Source: Balneolaceae bacterium
Lineage (GTDB): Bacteria > Bacteroidota > Rhodothermia > Balneolales > Balneolaceae
Direction of reading: 5' to 3'
NCBI GenBank assembly: GCA_007117235.1
Contig: SKGY01000262.1
Location: 1-10,986 of the forward strand
Length of the DNA stretch: 10,986 nucleotides
Shown: piece by piece, positions 7,344-10,986 of the stretch
Layout of the letters: each line of letters starts with the position of its first letter
How positions within the stretch are numbered: position 1 is the first letter of the stretch
Position numbers and translations under genes: made by a program
Notes under the pieces: model-generated
Seen by the model: only the letters and a program-made list of their open reading frames with translations
Database searches by the model: none
What the model was told of the DNA's origin: nothing

Positions 7344-8606
7344 ATGGAAAATGAAAATGAACGCATCGTAGTTGGCCTCGACATCGGCACCACGAAAGTT
7401 TGCGCAGTGGTAGCTTCGATTGATGATCAGGATCGCATTCATATTCTGGGAGTTGGGAAAGCCCCGAGTGATGGACTTAACCGTGGTGTTGTGGTTAATA
7501 TTGACAAAACTGTTAATGCAATAAAAACCGCTGTTGAACAGGCTCAGCTTGCATCGGGGATTGAAGTTAACTCTGTAAACGTCGGAATTGCAGGTGATCA
7601 CATCCGAAGCATTCGAAGCAAAGGAGTTATCACCATTAACAACCGAGACAAAGAGATCACGGTTCAGGATGTGGAAAGGCTTTTAGAGGATTGTCAACGC
7701 ATCATGCTCCCCCCTGATCAACAGATTTTACACGTCATTCCACAGGAGTTTGTGGTTGACGGACAAGACGGTATCAGTGATCCCGTTGGGATGAGCGGCA
7801 TGCGCATGGAAGCTGAAGTTCACATCATTACCGGATTGGTATCAGCTGCAAAAAACCTCTATCGATGTGTTGAGCGTGCCGGATTCCAGGTTGCAGACAT
7901 TATTCTTGAACCTCTAGCCAGCTCATATGCAGTTCTGGATGACGAAGAGAAAGAAGCCGGTGTGGTTTTGGTTGATATCGGTGGCGGAACAACAGACCTG
8001 GCCGTATTTCAGGATAACACGATTCGTCACACAGCTGTGATCGCCATTGCCGGTAAAAAAGTGACAGATGATATTCGAATGGGTCTCAGTGTTCTTGATG
8101 ATCAGGCAGAGAAGTTGAAGCACCAACATGGTGAATGCTTCGTGGATATGATCGAAGAAGATGAATCCATTACAATTCCGGGAATTGCGGGAAGACCCCC
8201 AAAAGAGATCACCAAAAGCATTCTGGCTAAAATCATTCAGGCTAGAATGGAAGAGATTATGGAGATCATCGCCATTGAGGTGAAACGAAGCGGTTACGCT
8301 GATTCACTCAGTGCCGGACTCGTTTTGAGCGGTGGCGGATCTCTCATCAAAAATATTTGTCCATTAGCCAATGAAGTTCTTGGCTTAGATGCGAAAATAG
8401 GAAAGCCACTTGGTTTAGCCGGTGGTTTAACTGAAGAAGTAAACAGCCCGATGTATGCAACAAGTGTGGGGTTAGTGCTTCACGCTTTAAAGACAGGCGG
8501 AGCAGATAGCCAGGCAATGGTTCCCTCCTCATCAAAAGGATCGGGTGTGGAGAAAGTTATGAACAATATCACTGACCGTATGAAGAGCTGGTTTAAAGAA
8601 CTTTAA
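7344..8606 (+). CDS. ftsA: Cell division protein FtsA (actin-like FtsZ membrane anchor)
   Basis: FtsA is an actin-fold ATPase that binds the C-terminal tail of FtsZ and tethers the ring to the membrane. The 420-residue product (same length as in E. coli) opens with the phosphate-1 motif VVGLDIGTTKVCAVV (9-23). The FtsA-specific 1C/SHS2 domain follows (about 83-160). Phosphate-2 is DIGGGTTDLAVF (211-222) and the adenosine motif is SGGGSLIKN (329-337). Other family marks are AIAGKKVTDDI (234-244) and GRPPKEI (283-289). The last twelve residues, from ITDRMK to the end, form a short amphipathic helix with I, M, W, F and L, matching the membrane-targeting tail. The open frame extends upstream to 7200, but those 48 codons overlap ftsQ by about 100 bases and show no FtsA features. 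The ATG at 7344 has an SD. It lies 41 bases after ftsQ and is separated from ftsZ by an unusual 198-base gap. Confidence 0.97.
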   Translation: MENENERIVVGLDIGTTKVCAVVASIDDQDRIHILGVGKAPSDGLNRGVVVNIDKTVNAIKTAVEQAQLASGIEVNSVNVGIAGDHIRSIRSKGVITINNRDKEITVQDVERLLEDCQRIMLPPDQQILHVIPQEFVVDGQDGISDPVGMSGMRMEAEVHIITGLVSAAKNLYRCVERAGFQVADIILEPLASSYAVLDDEEKEAGVVLVDIGGGTTDLAVFQDNTIRHTAVIAIAGKKVTDDIRMGLSVLDDQAEKLKHQHGECFVDMIEEDESITIPGIAGRPPKEITKSILAKIIQARMEEIMEIIAIEVKRSGYADSLSAGLVLSGGGSLIKNICPLANEVLGLDAKIGKPLGLAGGLTEEVNSPMYATSVGLVLHALKTGGADSQAMVPSSSKGSGVEKVMNNITDRMKSWFKEL

Positions 8607-8612
8607 TGAATT

Positions 8613-8633
8613 GTCATCCTGATGAAGGGTGAC
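8613..8633. repeat. Shortened copy of the intergenic repeat unit; small hairpin
   Basis: These 21 bases begin with GTCATCCTGA, the same ten bases that start the larger element at 8641. They fold into an 8-pair stem (one G-T pair) with a 5-base loop. The copy lacks the downstream TCAGGATCTCC part of the full unit and looks truncated or degraded. It starts 7 bases after the ftsA stop and has no T-tract, so it does not look like an intrinsic terminator. Confidence 0.6.
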
Positions 8634-8640
8634 GATAGAA

Positions 8641-8713
8641 GTCATCCTGACGTAGGTCAGGATCTCCTGATTCGGAAATGAGATGGGAGATGCTGAATCA
8701 AGTTCAGCATGAC
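8641..8713. repeat. 73-base cloverleaf-forming intergenic repeat element
   Basis: The element folds into four arms with no unpaired base at the junction. The outer stem is GTCAT (8641-8645) with ATGAC (8709-8713). Arm 1 is CCTGAC (8646-8651) with GTCAGG (8656-8661), loop 4. Arm 2 is ATCTCC (8662-8667) with GGAGAT (8686-8691), loop 18. Arm 3 is GCTGAA (8692-8697) with TTCAGC (8703-8708), loop 5. The two halves are diverged inverted copies of one unit, GTCATsCTGA-N(6-7)-TCAGsATCTCC. Where the halves differ (C..G in arm 1, G..C in arm 3), each small hairpin still pairs. Repeats starting GTCATCCTGA or GTCATGCTGA are, from memory, common between genes in Bacteroidota-type genomes. The function is unknown; a REP- or MITE-like dispersed element is the likely class. 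Confidence 0.75.
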
Positions 8714-8793
8714 TTTTGAAAAAACAAAAAATGTATCACTACAGAAAACAAGAACAAGCAATCTACAGAACGTTAAAAATAGCAATCATAAAT

Positions 8794-8798
8794 AGGAG
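8794..8798 (+). promoter_or_regulatory. Shine-Dalgarno for ftsZ
   Basis: AGGAG lies six bases before the ATG at 8805. It is one of only three clear SD sites in the window and fits independent, efficient initiation of ftsZ. Confidence 0.8.
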
Positions 8799-8804
8799 TA
8801 AATC

Positions 8805-10136
8805 ATGGAATACTTAAACACACGCTTTAGCTTTGACGAGAAAGGTCAGGATAATGCAAAAATAAAAGTGATCGGAGTTGGTGGCGGCGGAGGTAATGCC
8901 ATCAACAATATGATCTCAAAAGGACTGGATAGCGTAGAGTACATCGCGCTTAACACCGATGCTCAGGCATTGAAGAAAAATATGGCAGATATCACCGTAC
9001 AGGTTGGTGCCAACTTAACATCAGGTCTTGGTGCAGGCGCTCGTCCCGAAATTGGACGTGAAGCTGTAGAAGAGAATCGTCACGATCTTGATGAAGCCGT
9101 AGATTCTGCGGATATGATATTCATAACTGCTGGAATGGGCGGTGGTACAGGAACCGGAGGTGCACCTGTAGTTGCAGGTATCGCCAAGCGGAAGGGTATT
9201 TTGACCGTCGGTATCGTTACTACCCCATTTCAGTGTGAAGGTAAAGTTCGGATGAAATATGCCCTCGAGGGTATCACCGAACTGAAGAAAAATTGCGATA
9301 CGGTTATTGTAATCCCGAATGAACGACTTTTAGACATTTCGGACGAAAATACATCGCTGGTTGAAGCCTTTGAGCAAGCCAATGAGGTTCTCTATAACGC
9401 AACACGCGGTATCTCTGATCTCATCTTGATGCCAGGCCTGATTAACCTTGACTTTGCTGATGTCAGAACAACAATGATTGACGGTGGAGCCGCTATTATG
9501 GGTTCTGCTACGGCAAGTGGGCCTGACAGAGCTGAAATTGCTGCACGCGAAGCGATCAACTCCCCACTGTTGGATGGAGTGAGCATCAGAGGTGCAAGAA
9601 ACGTACTTGTCAATATCTCAGCCGGCGGAAACCTCGGAATGCGTGAGACAACAACTGCAACAAGTATCATCCAGCAGGAAGCCGGTGACGATGCAGAAAT
9701 AATATTGGGTACCGTGCTCGACGAATCATTCGACGAAGAGATACGGGTAACAGTTATTGCTACAGGTTTTGACCTTAGTGATGATCGCAGTCAAACAAAA
9801 ATAGCTCCAAACAAAGCAAGTGATCCTGTTAGTAAACAGAGAACAACATCACTGCCTAAAGCGAGTGATATTGCACAGCGTCACAACAGTATTGACGGAC
9901 CATTCTACAAAGGTGAGAAAAACCTTAAGAATTTAGACTCTCCGGCAATTCATCGTCGCGACCTCAAATACATTCGATCTAACGAGGAAGTTGAGGCAGA
10001 TGAAGATATAAAAGAGTCAATTCAATTTGAGCGTAAACGTGCCAGCAACGATGATACATTGCTGAATGATCGCACAGAGAGGATTGACAAGCGCGACACT
10101 GAACAGCCTGCGTTTCTCCGAAAAATCATGGATTAA
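8805..10136 (+). CDS. ftsZ: Cell division protein FtsZ (tubulin-like GTPase)
   Basis: FtsZ polymerises with GTP into the cytokinetic ring that directs septal wall synthesis. The 443-residue product has the full tubulin-fold core. The nucleotide loop is [14 protein letters not shown] (23-36), the tubulin signature is [13 protein letters not shown] (109-121), and the T7 catalytic loop is NLDFADVR (214-221) with its two Asp residues. The core ends near residue 325. A charged, probably disordered linker of about 105 residues follows. The last ten residues, [10 protein letters not shown], match the conserved C-terminal peptide that binds FtsA and other anchors. The protein is longer than E. coli FtsZ (383), mostly through the linker. 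A good SD and a 198-base gap after ftsA suggest it can be translated independently. An intrinsic terminator lies about 80 bases downstream, so ftsZ is the last gene of the cluster. Confidence 0.98.
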   Translation: MEYLNTRFSFDEKGQDNAKIKVIGVGGGGGNAINNMISKGLDSVEYIALNTDAQALKKNMADITVQVGANLTSGLGAGARPEIGREAVEENRHDLDEAVDSADMIFITAGMGGGTGTGGAPVVAGIAKRKGILTVGIVTTPFQCEGKVRMKYALEGITELKKNCDTVIVIPNERLLDISDENTSLVEAFEQANEVLYNATRGISDLILMPGLINLDFADVRTTMIDGGAAIMGSATASGPDRAEIAAREAINSPLLDGVSIRGARNVLVNISAGGNLGMRETTTATSIIQQEAGDDAEIILGTVLDESFDEEIRVTVIATGFDLSDDRSQTKIAPNKASDPVSKQRTTSLPKASDIAQRHNSIDGPFYKGEKNLKNLDSPAIHRRDLKYIRSNEEVEADEDIKESIQFERKRASNDDTLLNDRTERIDKRDTEQPAFLRKIMD

Positions 10137-10173
10137 CACAAGGCTACATACCATTTATGATTGCTTTATTACC

Positions 10174-10201
10174 ATAGATAGGCGTTCCCCGCCTAATCTA
10201 T
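10174..10201. other. Inverted repeat / hairpin downstream of ftsZ
   Basis: ATAGATAGGC (10174-10183) pairs with GCCTaATCTAT (10191-10201), with one bulged A. An extra G-C pair closes a 5-base loop, TTCCC. No T-tract follows, so on its own it is not a standard intrinsic terminator. It may stabilise the 3' end of the ftsZ mRNA or be a protein site; both are guesses. Confidence 0.55.
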
Positions 10202-10215
10202 AGATTGCTAAATCA

Positions 10216-10255
10216 AAAAGGAGTCTCTTTGATCGGGGGCTCCTTTTCTTTTTTT
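10216..10255 (+). terminator. Rho-independent terminator of the dcw operon
   Basis: AAAAGGAGTCTC (10216-10227) pairs with GGGGCTCCTTTT (10236-10247), giving a 12-pair stem with two G-T pairs and an 8-base loop. CTTTTTTT follows. The flanking A and T runs could allow some action in the reverse direction. It lies about 80 bases after the ftsZ stop and should end the dcw transcript. Confidence 0.88.
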
Positions 10256-10375
10256 AAAAAACAGAGAGAGCGAATCAAATAATAGATTTAATCAAATTCT
10301 TCAAACTGAACTTAACTGAATCAAGGTTTGCGATATGTATATATTAATTCTCCTTTCTGCTATCTCATATATGAA

Positions 10376-10405
10376 TTGAGGCACCTTTTTCGTTACATTT
10401 ATAAT
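10376..10405 (+). promoter_or_regulatory. Candidate sigma-70-like promoter for the dehydrogenase gene
   Basis: TTGAGG (10376-10381) and a perfect TATAAT (10400-10405) are spaced 18 bases apart and lie 64 bases before the ATG at 10470. The Bacteroidota-type pattern TAnnTTTG is only loosely matched at 10394-10401 (TACATTTA). The region is AT-rich, so chance matches are possible. A gene after a terminator needs its own promoter, which supports the call. Confidence 0.45.
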
Positions 10406-10469
10406 TCATTTAACTTGATTATCTTCGATCTTATAACGACTTATTCATCAAATAAATTTTATTCAAAGC

Positions 10470-10986
10470 ATGGCTAAACTACCCTTCAATATCGACGACG
10501 CATACCTGTTCGAGTCTGAACTGTCAGAAGATGATAAAATGATTATGGAGTCAGCTCGTGAATATGCTCAGGCAAATCTCGAGCCCCGAGCTTTAATAGG
10601 AAATCAGGACGAAATTTTTGATATCGAAATCGCCAAAGAGATGGGTGATCTTGGCCTGCTCGGTGCTAACATAGACCCTAAATACGGTGGATCAGGTGCA
10701 AGTGAAACAGCTTACGGACTTATTGCCCGTGAAGTGGAACGCGTTGATTCCGGTTACAGATCGTTTATGTCTGTGCAATCTTCACTCGTGATGTACCCTA
10801 TTTCAGTATTTGGAACTGAGGAGCAAAAGCAGCGATTTTTGCCGCGTTTAGCCTCAGGTGAAATGATTGGGTGCTTTGGTCTTACCGAACCTGACCATGG
10901 TTCCGACCCCGGTTCTATGGTAACAACAGCGATAAAAACAGATGGCGGATGGATACTAAATAGTGCAAAAATGTGGATTACAAACT
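10470..10986 (+). CDS. gcdH: Acyl-CoA dehydrogenase, glutaryl-CoA dehydrogenase type, N-terminal part
   Basis: The frame opens at ATG 10470 and runs off the window after 172 codons. The product is the N-terminal half of an FAD-dependent acyl-CoA dehydrogenase. The helical domain spans about 15-130. The start of the beta domain has [17 protein letters not shown] (134-150), the FAD/substrate signature, and WITN (169-172). The stretch [18 protein letters not shown] (94-111) closely resembles glutaryl-CoA dehydrogenases. In the human enzyme an Arg and Ser of the matching R-S-A-M-S hold the substrate's terminal carboxylate (from memory); here they are R97 and S101. Such enzymes oxidise and decarboxylate glutaryl-CoA to crotonyl-CoA in lysine and tryptophan breakdown. 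The catalytic Glu lies beyond the window. No SD is visible before the ATG. It is separated from the dcw cluster by a terminator and is functionally unrelated to it. Confidence 0.88.
   Translation, partial: MAKLPFNIDDAYLFESELSEDDKMIMESAREYAQANLEPRALIGNQDEIFDIEIAKEMGDLGLLGANIDPKYGGSGASETAYGLIAREVERVDSGYRSFMSVQSSLVMYPISVFGTEEQKQRFLPRLASGEMIGCFGLTEPDHGSDPGSMVTTAIKTDGGWILNSAKMWITN

Larger units (their letters stand above)
8607..8804. other. ftsA-ftsZ intergenic spacer (198 bases)
   Basis: This is the longest gap inside the cluster. The first half holds the two repeat copies at 8613-8633 and 8641-8713. The second half (8714-8804) is A-rich, with no convincing promoter and no open reading frame, and ends in the ftsZ ribosome binding site. 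The spacer should prevent direct translational coupling of ftsZ to ftsA (inference). Confidence 0.7.
10137..10469. other. Intergenic region between ftsZ and the dehydrogenase gene (333 bases)
   Basis: The left third holds a hairpin (10174-10201) and an intrinsic terminator (10216-10255). The rest is AT-rich and has a sigma-70-like promoter candidate (10376-10405) with a palindrome just upstream. I see no credible open reading frame, tRNA or other RNA gene in it. Confidence 0.7.

Noticed and set aside
8641..8713. tRNA gene (73 bases, four arms)
   Set aside because: The arm lengths (5/6/6/6, no junction bases) do not match the 7/4/5/5 plan of tRNA. There is no T-loop GTTCRA consensus in the right arm, no invariant D-loop GG and no sensible anticodon loop. 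The length is a coincidence.
8641..8713. Intrinsic terminator after ftsA
   Set aside because: The element is followed by TTTTG and then an A-rich stretch, not a proper T-tract, and ftsZ just downstream has no clear promoter of its own in the gap.
8716..8739. Promoter for ftsZ (TTGAAA ... TATCAC)
   Set aside because: The spacing is only 12 bases and the -10 is poor. No TAnnTTTG element is seen either. Not supported.
10415..10437. Second promoter for the dehydrogenase gene (TTGATT ... TATAAC)
   Set aside because: The spacing is 11 bases, too short for sigma-70; the pair at 10376-10405 is better.

Overview
This window is the downstream half of a division and cell wall (dcw) cluster, followed by the start of an unrelated acyl-CoA dehydrogenase gene. 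All genes lie on the + strand. The order is murE (3' end only), mraY, murD, ftsW, murG, murC, ftsQ, ftsA, ftsZ, a terminator, then a glutaryl-CoA dehydrogenase-like gene (5' end only). murF does not lie between murE and mraY, and neither murB nor ddl lies between murC and ftsQ. This compact order, the moderate-to-low GC (judged by eye), the weak or absent Shine-Dalgarno (SD) sequences at most starts and the protein signatures suggest the Bacteroidota/Rhodothermota/Balneolota group. My best guess is a Balneolota- or Rhodothermota-like bacterium. The taxonomic call is inference; no rRNA is present.

Bases 1-7302 (murE to ftsQ) are tightly packed. Junctions overlap by 1 base (murE/mraY, ftsW/murG) or 4 bases (mraY/murD), or are separated by 4-5 bases (murG/murC, murC/ftsQ). 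The only wider gap is 39 bases, before ftsW. This looks like one translationally coupled transcript. MurE, MurD and MurC are Mur ligases of the cytoplasmic precursor pathway. MraY and MurG make lipid I and lipid II at the membrane. FtsW is the SEDS-family septal glycan polymerase and FtsQ a membrane divisome scaffold. ftsA follows ftsQ after 41 bases and has its own modest SD.

Bases 8607-8804, between ftsA and ftsZ, are the most unusual noncoding stretch. They hold a 73-base element (8641-8713) that can fold into a four-armed cloverleaf with no unpaired base at its junction. It is built from two diverged inverted copies of a unit of about 27 bases, preceded by a shortened third copy (8613-8633). 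It looks like an intergenic repeat family of the REP/MITE kind. ftsZ follows with a good SD and ends with the conserved FtsA/ZipA-binding tail.

Bases 10137-10469 hold a hairpin, a strong intrinsic terminator that closes the dcw transcript, and a sigma-70-like promoter candidate for the downstream gene. That gene is cut by the window end.

I found no clearly new multi-gene system; this is core machinery. The points most worth a second look are the cloverleaf repeat, and an FtsW that has lost three usually conserved residues (W, E, K) of one SEDS motif while keeping its presumed catalytic Asp.
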